Source: JAVBOP01 sp031550405
GTDB lineage: Bacteria > Bacteroidota > Ignavibacteria > Kapaibacteriales > UBA2268
Length of the DNA: 23,870 bases
NCBI GenBank assembly: GCA_031550405.1
Contig: JAVBOP010000139.1
Coordinates: 1 to 23,870 of the forward strand
Reading direction: 5' to 3'
Shown: piece by piece, positions 8,601 to 15,526 of the stretch
Numbering within the stretch: the stretch's first letter is position 1
How the letters are laid out: each line of letters opens with the position of its first letter
Position numbers and translations under genes: made by a program
Notes under the pieces: generated by a model
Told to the model about the DNA's origin: nothing
The model's input: the letters and a program-made list of their open reading frames with translations, nothing else
Databases searched by the model: none

Positions 8601-10575
8601 CAGGTGTTATATGGACAGGTCCTATAACCATCATGGAATCAATACCTCTAAATTTTTCATCATCTACAATTGAAAACACTACGTTATTATGCTTATAGAA
8701 CGGAGTATTTATTTCATATTCCTGCAATAATTTCCAGCCAAATGGTCCCATACCAGCTGGATATTCAGAACTTGGCGATATATCATCAACATTAAAAGTA
8801 TCTAAATTGGATCTTCTTGCACGGTATATTTGATAACCCATGAAATCAAGTCCTAATTCTTCATTATCTGTTGACTGTTCTGAATAATCATCCCATTTAA
8901 TTATCATTCCGTTGTTAATAGGTTTCCATTCTGTTATATTAGTTCTCCATGGAGGCTGCGGAGCACGGAAGTTGTTGTCATATACACTTTGGGCAAAATC
9001 AACTTTCCTGACTAACTCGCATAGATCTTCGTCTGTACCTTGCGCATCTCCGCCAAGACATGTTCCTGCAAACACCATTCCGACTACTGTACGCGCCGTA
9101 TCCTGTGGTCTCATGTTAAATGGTCCTGTTGCCATCATATATCGTTTATCGCCCGGGCCTGTATCTCCATCAAGATTTCTTCTGGAAATAAAATTATACA
9201 TGTCAATATCTGTTTTAGGATCATCTCCTAATGACCAGTTTCTAAATGTTACAAGTCCCAATTGCTCTTCATGAGTATAATAAGGTTTGTCACGACGAAC
9301 AAAATCAAGTGAATCAACATTAACGAACAGTGTGTCTCCTGTAAATTCATTTATATCAGCATATTTTTTAACTGTAGCCGGCGATTCTAAGAACACAAAG
9401 GCAAGATAGCCAAAACCACGTCCCTGCTCGCCTCTATTTCCATCTGACCATTGATATGCAAAATTTTTCTTTGCTTTCTCTTCGTCTGGCTGTTGTCCTG
9501 TCTCCTTGTCTTCCATGCCATAGAATGAGCATCTGTCATTATCAGCGCCTTGTGTTGGATTATTGGCAAATGCTATATCCACGTCCAGCATGGGAGCAAG
9601 CCATACATCGTACAGAGTATCTGGACTCATATTGATTTGGTCATACTTAACAAATATAAAATCCCTGTAATCTCCAAATCCCCATGAATAAACCATCTGT
9701 TCGTATTGAATGCCAAGAGGGTATCCTTTACCCTTAAGCTGGGTTACGCCACCCAAAAAACTGTATTTTGACAAATCACTGTCCTTATATGTACAAAATA
9801 TATCCTCGCCAGATATAAACGCTGGTCCTTTCGGATATTCCTGCATATTGCGCTTTTTTTCATCAAGTACATATTTTCCAAAATATCTATCATGCTTCAC
9901 TACCTTACCTTCAGCAATATCCCATATAGGCCAGACAGTAGTTCCGTCTGCGGGAATTCTTGGAGAACCGTCGCTTGTATTATAATCCATCGAAAAGAAA
10001 ACACGGTACTTATCTATATTGGTAGTATTTGCAGTTTCTCCATCCTCCATGCGCCCAGGCACCATAAATGATTTGGCATTATATGGATTGTATGTAACAG
10101 ACATGATTGTATATGGATCTTTAGCCTTTTTGTATGCTGTATCAAATGTAACGACTGTATCCATGTTATAACCAATAATATTGCCTTCTGCATCCTTTAT
10201 AGGATTTTCGCGATCCCATATTACATCAGTAATAGTAATTATAGTGTCTTCTATCTCTCCAGTTACAGAATCTATTACATTTATTTTCTTTAAGCCGCCA
10301 ACCCAAATGCCGCCGCCGAAAATATAGTAATTAACAGAACCTCGAGGCCAAATGCCTGTTCCTAAACCTGTAGGTACATCGTGAAATATCATACCTGTAT
10401 TATTGATAGAAAATTCAATATTGCTTATAGTATTCCTTTGGATGTCATAGTACCCCTGAGCCTTACGCTGCAGTTCGTTTTGACTTTTCTTAGCTTCTGG
10501 CGCCATATCAGAGAAACTGGATATTGAACCACAAACAAAGAATACAATTGTTATTAATATAATTTTTTTAATCAT
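5695..10575 (-). CDS. 1626-residue secreted surface protein with FN3-like and type-A-like C-terminal domains
   Basis: No specific function recognised. It has a signal peptide (MIKKIILITIVFFVCGSISSFS), then an N-terminal region with 'YYIFGGGIWVGGLKK' seen in large secreted proteins of Ignavibacteria-like bacteria, a fibronectin-III-like segment starting near residue 540 ('MIIKWDDYSEQS...DFMGYQIYRARR') with a later strand near 955 ('YYYKVVSYDEG'), an EF-hand-like loop DDNHDGVITTND at 931-942, and a C-terminal domain from about 1519: 'KVVPNPY', 'CTITIYSAAGDLVKTI', 'WDLLTNNGQRV' and 'TKQFAIVV', the strand order of a PorSS/T9SS type A sorting domain (also FlgD-Ig-like). It ends in an extra GGFRIID instead of stopping at the last strand. 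Gap to the receptor gene upstream is 33 bp, so cotranscription is very likely. Probably exported and either surface-attached or released; inference. Confidence 0.8.
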   Translation of the reverse strand: MIKKIILITIVFFVCGSISSFSDMAPEAKKSQNELQRKAQGYYDIQRNTISNIEFSINNTGMIFHDVPTGLGTGIWPRGSVNYYIFGGGIWVGGLKKINVIDSVTGEIEDTIITITDVIWDRENPIKDAEGNIIGYNMDTVVTFDTAYKKAKDPYTIMSVTYNPYNAKSFMVPGRMEDGETANTTNIDKYRVFFSMDYNTSDGSPRIPADGTTVWPIWDIAEGKVVKHDRYFGKYVLDEKKRNMQEYPKGPAFISGEDIFCTYKDSDLSKYSFLGGVTQLKGKGYPLGIQYEQMVYSWGFGDYRDFIFVKYDQINMSPDTLYDVWLAPMLDVDIAFANNPTQGADNDRCSFYGMEDKETGQQPDEEKAKKNFAYQWSDGNRGEQGRGFGYLAFVFLESPATVKKYADINEFTGDTLFVNVDSLDFVRRDKPYYTHEEQLGLVTFRNWSLGDDPKTDIDMYNFISRRNLDGDTGPGDKRYMMATGPFNMRPQDTARTVVGMVFAGTCLGGDAQGTDEDLCELVRKVDFAQSVYDNNFRAPQPPWRTNITEWKPINNGMIIKWDDYSEQSTDNEELGLDFMGYQIYRARRSNLDTFNVDDISPSSEYPAGMGPFGWKLLQEYEINTPFYKHNNVVFSIVDDEKFRGIDSMMVIGPVHITPDSVDLNAIRVMRIPRGFNMYPPEFIDTALALPAWAQAYTPKLVASGFLTDETYGKRIVPVINSIDTSQQSVSTPWNVFYNKVAKQVGVNFGSDVLYYQEQHNYLVDSILVGTLYLNPSLAQINPLFYTSKTVPITRTRYNELKADTINNGAVWITKTYLDTIKNKDDKDTVITIVQKIKIDTLYQLDTYDTLYDGNNRSYTIRAMVPLPESQMLKSMEHFRLVRDSVYSYISKGWIREYAFYDFHGSQEAKDEVIKPYMNKITNGRTFVDIGDDNHDGVITTNDDIGKTEQMFNNVEYYYKVVSYDEGDFTKPSPSKTNEGLPGLPNFAETYPAAERVGNKLEFNVIELDTAKMMGLYDFDLYAIDPDRASQLFTGDTIEVEFNASPSYVEPRFSSDQNAKGVPIGLYYTNMKLSNISKGTSIFDGTLSLEPGNCNVNFNELYTEYTASRVFGDTAIITKRSDGTNDTNRYGTMTSDSICTFSNLFTTGDFQTAGYCYNSNFAPEAYGTLGLNFRSAVKQFGGIYRPYLAEKTDAGNTKNTTTVLTPLPLGDVRDTKTDGAILITRQVGFNIVGNGYADGPIDYSYRAPIYGRFNNGPGVYEVEFTPGGEEELLIQWNAEPDGKKFKVKYLIPKVTNKISYKRAAEERDDVDSVDVVTNMDIKHLELPVQPYADGTVVINGFSYPNLPVPSPLNMMADTTYPNKPEDMMYSFNLYAQAFINCRKAPGALAGAWVKGAARDADLLEKYDQNIVEYVGKQGKYYLTAISDDGKDTLDFVHTFNIAGCQFIADYLGRAHRDKDKAYVEPVPQPQDVTHGNDFAAGDVIKFTTFGGTLGFPQNGAKVKFVVSQTNPQQYTDQQLDGIKVVPNPYVISHQGQKSPYDARIYFTKLPEKCTITIYSAAGDLVKTIEYDEVTNAAPKFGVDIWDLLTNNGQRVESQTLVAMIKTPDGAVTTKQFAIVVGGFRIID
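7750..7785 (-). other. EF-hand-like calcium loop in the 1626-residue protein
   Basis: Encodes DDNHDGVITTND (residues 931-942): D at 1, N at 3, D at 5, G at 6, I at 8 and D at 12. This matches the DxNxDG EF-hand/dockerin-type loop. It lies between the two halves of the FN3-like region. Confidence 0.55.
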
Positions 10576-10608
10576 TGTTATCCTCTTATTTTTATTAATA
10601 TTTTTTAA

Positions 10609-13600
10609 TTAAAATCTAAATACTATTCCAGCCGCAACTCGAATAGGTAATTTATAATTACTTCTGAAAGATATCACATATTCTTCATATTTCAAATAAG
10701 CCTGATATTTTTCTTCCTGCGTTACAATTCCGTTTCCATCAAAATCAGCGTCGGCACTATACAGTCTGTTGCCATACTGATCGTATTGATCCACTGAATA
10801 TGATTCTGGCTTCACATACGAAGCTGTTTTATACCATGGAGTTGCCACAAAATTACCGGCCTGTTTGGTAGTCAAACTTCTTCCATCATCATCAGGATCG
10901 CCTGTTGTTGTATAAAAGTTATTTGCACTTCTATCGTTAAACACATTGTATATATTAACATATACATCAATCTTTGCATTCTTCAGACCTTCACCGAACC
11001 ATTCTTTCAGGTAAAAGCCTTTTTCAATTTTCGCATCAACATTCCAAACGCTTGGTCCACGATAAGCATTCCTTTCACTTGTAGCCATGCCGCCTATATT
11101 AGTTCTGGTATAAGGTACTCCTGAGCGCCATGAAGGAGTTAGCGTAAGATAAGAATTTTGCAAAGGTAAGAACCCGCCTACAGAAGGCCCTTCGCCATTG
11201 CCCCAAAGCAAGGAAGCACTACCTTTCACTCTGTGTCTAATATCATCCGAAGATGGATAAGGTGCTAATGGGAATGTCAGTTTTCCAGAATATGGATCGC
11301 GCAGTACTGTTGTATTGGAATTAGGTCCTGTTGAAGTTACCTCCAGGTATGAAAAAGTATAATTTAAATCAAAAGCAAAATTATTACTTAAAAATTTAGC
11401 AATACCAACTTCAATACCCTTGGAGGTTCCATACTCGGATACCGAATATTGGAAATAAGGGTCAGGACTGGTCATCACCTGAGTAACACCCAATTGATTG
11501 TAAATATCTTTATAATAGGCTGTTAATACTAATTTCAACTCATCTGTGAGCATGTTTTGATAACTGACTTGATACTGGTTCGTTTGCTGAGCGTCCATAT
11601 TGGGATCTCCAAGAAGCGGAGTACCGCCTGTTGATATATTTTCTGCATTAAATCTGTCATACAGATAGTTCGCCTCCGGACTTTGGAAAAACAGTCCATA
11701 AGATATAGAAACATACGAGCGTTCCGTAATCGGGTAATTTATATTTATTCTCGGACTTAATTGAAACTTTACGGAAGCATCTGCAAAGCCTGAATCAGAT
11801 GATATGGGAACAAACTGAGGTTGACCAGTTCCCATAACTCTATATTGGGACATTGGATCCAATACATCAATTCGCAAGCCCGGGCTGAATATTATGCCCT
11901 TATATGAAATTTGATCCTGCACATACACTCCCAGCTTCATTAAATTTTTAGCCTCACTTGTCTTATTGTACTCGTCCAAACTGTCAGCATATATGTTGCC
12001 ACCCCATTTACCTGTATAAATATCATAAACTGGATTGCCATTATAAGGAGCAGAATTGTAGTGCCTGTTTAAAACCAACAAGTTAAATTCAAAACCTGCT
12101 TTCAGATTATGAGAGAAATCGCCTGTTTTTACATTAAACAAATTATAATTTCCCTGTGCTTGCCAAGTATTACTGTATCTGTAATCAAAAGCTGTTGCGC
12201 CGCCTGAATAGTAATCAGTTCCCATAGAAGATGGTGTTATTCCCCAAGGATTTATAGTACTGCTGTTATAAGGAGCTCCCTCGTAATAGCCTGTTAATGG
12301 ATTGATGCCTTGCCATGTTCCATAGCAATATGTATCCTTTGAATAGTCGGAATAGCTTGTAGGTGAAGCCCAGTCAATAACCTTGTCCCCAACCATTTTG
12401 CCGTCATTATCATTTGCAGGCAGGAATTGACTTCCTTCCACAATCCAGTCATCTACCGGACGCATCAGTTCAAAGCCTGAAATAAATCCGGGATCATTCC
12501 ATCCATTACGTCTGCCTGTTTCCTGATTTTGTATATCCAATCCAAGAGTAATTTCATAAAAGCTTCTGTCTGTAAGGGTATGATTCAATCTTGCCATGAT
12601 GTTTCCAACATAGTTATTGTAAACATTTGATTTTGCTATTCTTTGAGGAATAGAATTAGGGGTAGCTTTTCCCAAAGGATCTATCTGACCATCGGCATTG
12701 ATATAAGGAGTTCCTATGTCATCATCATACATCCATTGTCCAGAAAACAGCTCCCGATTGGTTAAGCCATACTGACCACCAACCAACAACGCTATGTTAT
12801 CCGTTATACCAAACTTAAGCCTTGCTACAAGATTTTTTCTCCAGATTGAGTTATTATCCTGTCTTGCCCGTACTCTGCCCCAAGGATCTGCTATATCATA
12901 GCCTACACCTCCATACTCATTGAAATAATAATTTCCTGTAATATAAAAAGTAGATTTATCGTTTAAAAATTTTAGAGGACCACCAATGCCAAAATCAATA
13001 CTATTATAGTTACCGTTTAGTAAGGCTGCCCCATCACCTTCATCTACAATACTATAATTGGCTCCTATTTTTTCAATATCAATACCTGATGCCTGACTCC
13101 CATACAAGAAACCCAAATCGGTGTTCCAATCTAGGTGACCATCAAATCTATCAGTTCTTCCTGTTCTAATAACTGTATTAACAACACCACCCATTGCTTC
13201 ACCATATTCAGCAGCAAAATTACCTGTAATAACCTGTACCTGTTCTGTTGCATAAGTGGAAACCATAGGATAATAAGTTGATCCACCAGCACCAAATCCA
13301 CCGGTAAATTGATCCCCTACCTTGATACCATCAATTCTGATTTGTGTCTCAGAAGAACGACCACCCCGAATAGAGAACCCATCATCGCTACTCTGCACTC
13401 CGGCACTTAGCGCTACAACAGATGCTAAATTAGTCCCGGACTGCCTTACCAGCTCTTCATTGTCCATAGTAGCTATTGAACCTTGCTGGGTATCATCGAC
13501 TTTTTTTGATGTAGCCTCTCCAAGAACAACGACTGTATCCATTTGTACGGCATCATCCTTAAGAACTACAGAAATAGTTGTAGTTTGATCCGCTGAGATC

Positions 13601-13866
13601 CTGACAGGAACATTATACTCTTGCTTGCCGATTGAACGGACACTCACAGTATAACTGCCTGCCTGAATATTTGAAACTGTAAAACTACCGTCACGCGAAT
13701 TGACCTTAGTTCCACGGGTAGTACCTTTGATCAAAACAGTAGCACCCAAAACTCCCTTACCATCCGTATCAACAACTTTACCCGCGAGTATACCGTATAT
13801 ACTCGCATGCACGGATATAGATGCTGATGCAGCAATAAGAAAAAGCAATACAATTAGTTTACGCAT
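10609..13866 (-). CDS. TonB-dependent receptor with carboxypeptidase-regulatory-like N-terminal domain
   Basis: A 1085-residue outer-membrane receptor. Order: signal peptide (MRKLIVLLFLIAASASISVHA); a CarboxypepD_reg-like domain ('GILAGKVVDTDGKGVLGATV...GSYTVSVRSIGKQ', about 22-105); a plug domain with 'DGFSIRGGRSSETQIRIDGIKV' and 'QVQVITGNFAAEYGEAMGGVVN'; then a barrel ending in the C-terminal strand VAAGIVFRF. Near the end is a canonical EF-hand loop, DFDGNGIVTQEE (residues 1041-1052, DNA 10711-10746). The frame also opens at a TTG at 13881, but that TTG overlaps the GGAG ribosome-binding site of the ATG at 13866, so the ATG is chosen. In SusC-like systems such receptors import polymers or metal chelates with a partner; no SusD gene is present, and the partner position is taken by the 1626-residue protein. 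Substrate unknown. Confidence 0.92.
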   Translation of the reverse strand: MRKLIVLLFLIAASASISVHASIYGILAGKVVDTDGKGVLGATVLIKGTTRGTKVNSRDGSFTVSNIQAGSYTVSVRSIGKQEYNVPVRISADQTTTISVVLKDDAVQMDTVVVLGEATSKKVDDTQQGSIATMDNEELVRQSGTNLASVVALSAGVQSSDDGFSIRGGRSSETQIRIDGIKVGDQFTGGFGAGGSTYYPMVSTYATEQVQVITGNFAAEYGEAMGGVVNTVIRTGRTDRFDGHLDWNTDLGFLYGSQASGIDIEKIGANYSIVDEGDGAALLNGNYNSIDFGIGGPLKFLNDKSTFYITGNYYFNEYGGVGYDIADPWGRVRARQDNNSIWRKNLVARLKFGITDNIALLVGGQYGLTNRELFSGQWMYDDDIGTPYINADGQIDPLGKATPNSIPQRIAKSNVYNNYVGNIMARLNHTLTDRSFYEITLGLDIQNQETGRRNGWNDPGFISGFELMRPVDDWIVEGSQFLPANDNDGKMVGDKVIDWASPTSYSDYSKDTYCYGTWQGINPLTGYYEGAPYNSSTINPWGITPSSMGTDYYSGGATAFDYRYSNTWQAQGNYNLFNVKTGDFSHNLKAGFEFNLLVLNRHYNSAPYNGNPVYDIYTGKWGGNIYADSLDEYNKTSEAKNLMKLGVYVQDQISYKGIIFSPGLRIDVLDPMSQYRVMGTGQPQFVPISSDSGFADASVKFQLSPRININYPITERSYVSISYGLFFQSPEANYLYDRFNAENISTGGTPLLGDPNMDAQQTNQYQVSYQNMLTDELKLVLTAYYKDIYNQLGVTQVMTSPDPYFQYSVSEYGTSKGIEVGIAKFLSNNFAFDLNYTFSYLEVTSTGPNSNTTVLRDPYSGKLTFPLAPYPSSDDIRHRVKGSASLLWGNGEGPSVGGFLPLQNSYLTLTPSWRSGVPYTRTNIGGMATSERNAYRGPSVWNVDAKIEKGFYLKEWFGEGLKNAKIDVYVNIYNVFNDRSANNFYTTTGDPDDDGRSLTTKQAGNFVATPWYKTASYVKPESYSVDQYDQYGNRLYSADADFDGNGIVTQEEKYQAYLKYEEYVISFRSNYKLPIRVAAGIVFRF
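10711..10746 (-). other. EF-hand-like calcium loop in the TonB-dependent receptor
   Basis: Encodes DFDGNGIVTQEE, with ligands at loop positions 1 (D), 3 (D), 5 (N) and 12 (E), Gly at 6 and hydrophobic Val at 8: the classical 12-residue EF-hand loop. It is about 45 residues from the C-terminus, in what should be a loop just before the last barrel strands. Confidence 0.6.
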
Positions 13867-14492
13867 AAACTTGCACTCCAATAAATTATTAATAAATTTT
13901 TAAAAATATATTCGTCTTTTAGTTTACTTTGTTCAGTAACTCAAGTGTAAATGCAGGAAAAGGCGGTATAAAGATAATATCATATCTATGCAGGATAGCT
14001 TTATATTTTGAATAAAATTTATAACATACGACTTTAATTCATGTTAAAGTACGCTAACACATATTTACTAAAATTTATGCAATTATAAATGGTTTAGCAT
14101 GCTGTAGGCTGTAGATAAATTTTAAGTTAACTAATTATATAAAAAGCTATGATGACCTTTTCACTAAATTTTTAATTTTCTTTTCGTTGAAATTCTTTGA
14201 AAATACTTCCTGTATCGGAAACCAATCCTTTACACAGATTCAAATATAACAACAAAAAATTAAAATATGCAAAAAAAAAAAAAAAATATGCCGTACCATT
14301 ACAAAAAAGTCTTTCAAATTTACTTGAAATACAAATCTTTTATTCTTAAAACATGATATTTATTTTTTGAATACAAAAAAATATCATATATTAGGAAAGA
14401 AAAAATCCTTATCCGTCAGCCTCAATTTATTTTCTTTTCTTTTCCCGCATTTACAAAAAAAACTCTAAATAACCATGCTCGCATTTCAATAT
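13867..14492. other. Long AT-rich intergenic region between receptor and ferredoxin
   Basis: No convincing gene on either strand. It contains the candidate receptor promoter (14241-14273), an uninterrupted A16 tract (14271-14286) and several short weak inverted repeats. No cobalamin-riboswitch B12-box or other recognisable riboswitch was seen in the roughly 370 nt that would be the receptor leader. Confidence 0.6.
14241..14273 (-). promoter_or_regulatory. Candidate promoter of the receptor locus
   Basis: Minus strand: TTTG (14270-14273), 21-bp spacer, TATATTTG (14241-14248). The T16 run complementary to 14271-14286 lies directly against the -33 element. A start near 14235 would leave a leader of about 370 nt before the receptor ATG. 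No better match lies closer to the gene, but the spacer is 1-2 bp longer than at the other promoters in this window. Confidence 0.45.
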
Positions 14493-14503
14493 CATCAAAT
14501 AAT

Positions 14504-14534
14504 TTTGATGGATTTACTATATTTAGTATATTTG
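14504..14534 (+). promoter_or_regulatory. Ferredoxin promoter
   Basis: TTTG (14504-14507), 19-bp spacer, TATATTTG (14527-14534): a full match to the Bacteroidota pattern. Expected start near 14540, leaving about 30 nt before the ATG, which has GGAG at 14562-14565. The -33 element is the right arm of a 7-bp inverted repeat (CATCAAA 14493-14499 / TTTGATG 14504-14510), a possible operator. Confidence 0.75.
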
Positions 14535-14570
14535 TAGTTCAGTTTTTAAAGTAACTAAAATGGAGAAAAA

Positions 14571-14759
14571 ATGGCTTACAAAATCACTGATGATTGTATT
14601 AGTTGCGGAGCATGCATATCGGAATGTCCTGTCGAGGCAATTTTTGATGGCAGTAGCCACACCGAAATTGATGCAACAAAATGTGTTGAATGTAAAGGAT
14701 ATTTTGATGACCAGCAGTGCGTGAACGCATGCCCTGTTGATGCGATTATCAAAGCATAA
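14571..14759 (+). CDS. 2[4Fe-4S] ferredoxin, Alvin type
   Basis: A 62-residue soluble low-potential electron carrier. Cluster I ligands are C9, C12, C15 and C19 (Cx2Cx2Cx3CP); cluster II ligands are C38, C41, C50 and C54, spaced Cx2Cx8Cx3CP. The 8-residue insert between the second and third cysteines of cluster II is the mark of the Allochromatium vinosum ('Alvin') type, also usual in green sulfur bacteria, and is associated with very low reduction potentials. All eight cysteines are present. It is a single-gene unit with its own promoter, a GGAG site five bases before the ATG and a terminator. Likely partners are ferredoxin-dependent oxidoreductases elsewhere in the genome. Confidence 0.95.
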   Translation: MAYKITDDCISCGACISECPVEAIFDGSSHTEIDATKCVECKGYFDDQQCVNACPVDAIIKA

Positions 14760-14785
14760 ACAATGTAAATGTTAGATATTCCTTT

Positions 14786-14817
14786 TGCCGGTTTAATCCC
14801 TAAATCGGCATTTTTTT
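14786..14817 (+). terminator. Rho-independent terminator after ferredoxin
   Basis: A 9-bp stem with one G-T pair (TGCCGGTTT, 14786-14794; AAATCGGCA, 14802-14810) followed by seven T, 26 bp after the ferredoxin stop codon. Confidence 0.88.
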
Positions 14818-14949
14818 ATTCTTCATCTCGGGCGCGATTCACAACGGTTGATTGATATATTCTAAATTATTAAAACAAAATGCAGACACGCGATGCTGCA
14901 AATGCTAAGTCTTTAAAATATATAAAATTTAGATATGCGATGCAACATA

Positions 14950-15320
14950 GAAATAGATAAATTTTTGGAGTTATGTTGGCTAAAAAAAATCAACGATGGA
15001 CTTGGTATGCGATTTACAGGGATAATTAATTTATTTTAATAAACAAGCAACGGAAAACAAACGGAGCAAGATTGCAAAATGTTGCTGAAATATTTGAAAG
15101 ATATCCCTGTAATTTATTATTTTACAGATGGTTATAAAAGATTGCTCCCCAAGCAAAAACATTACATTGGAAAGGATAAAACGTAAAATATTGAGCATAA
15201 AAATTTAAATTTTCGTACACATATCAAGCAATTATGCCAAAAACGATATGCTTTTCAAAAAGCGAATTAATCCATGATGATGTTATCAGACATGTATATT
15301 GAAAAAAATATTTTCAACCA
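14950..15320 (+). pseudogene. Decayed IS1-family transposase
   Basis: No intact frame, but pieces of an IS1-type DDE transposase follow in order across frames. EIDKFWSYVG (14950 on, after discounting one extra T) holds the first catalytic Asp; NQRWTWYAIYRDN follows; then FTDGYKRLLPKQKHYIGKD holds the second Asp; 'NIEHKNLNFRTHIKQL' holds the Glu; and KTICFSKSELIHDDVI is the family's conserved tail. At least three frameshifts and several stop codons separate them, so it is long dead. The N-terminal zinc-finger/helix-turn-helix part and any terminal inverted repeats are not recognisable. The region 14820-14949 holds no other gene I can support. Confidence 0.8.
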
Positions 15321-15332
15321 TTATGAGGCAGG

Positions 15333-15383
15333 AGCATTATTCTTACTTTTTTGCACATTGGAAGAACATGGCAGAATAATGCT
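15333..15383. repeat. 11-bp perfect inverted repeat beside the IS1 remnant
   Basis: AGCATTATTCT (15333-15343) and AGAATAATGCT (15373-15383) are exact inverted copies with a 29-nt spacer. They lie just after the transposase remnant. They could be leftover insertion-sequence structure or chance in AT-rich DNA; no T run makes them a clear terminator. Confidence 0.5.
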
Positions 15384-15452
15384 TAACAAACTTAATTACC
15401 CAATACTTATCTCTATTTCGCCTAAAACTGCTGTTTATCCGAGAGCTTTCGT

Positions 15453-15460
15453 TATATTTG
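15453..15460 (+). promoter_or_regulatory. Candidate -7 element for the pseudouridine synthase gene
   Basis: TATATTTG fits TAnnTTTG. Nineteen bases upstream the sequence is GCTG, only half matching TTTG, so the promoter is tentative. A start near 15466 would put the 12-bp inverted repeat at 15475-15512 in the mRNA leader. Confidence 0.35.
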
Positions 15461-15474
15461 TAATTATCAAAATC

Positions 15475-15512
15475 ATACAATATTTATTAAAAAATATTCA
15501 TAAATATTGTAT
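15475..15512 (+). repeat. 12-bp perfect inverted repeat upstream of the pseudouridine synthase gene
   Basis: ATACAATATTTA (15475-15486) and TAAATATTGTAT (15501-15512) are perfect inverted copies with a 14-nt loop. It ends 14 bases before the likely TTG start codon. It may be an mRNA hairpin affecting translation or an operator; the AT-only composition makes the stem weak. Confidence 0.6.
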
Positions 15513-15526
15513 ATTAAATAGTTATT

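Noticed and set aside
14193..14205. A 13-mer identical to the boxA-like core of the 16S leader, on the plus strand
   Set aside because: There is no stable RNA gene downstream and no promoter upstream on that strand; likely chance in AT-rich DNA.
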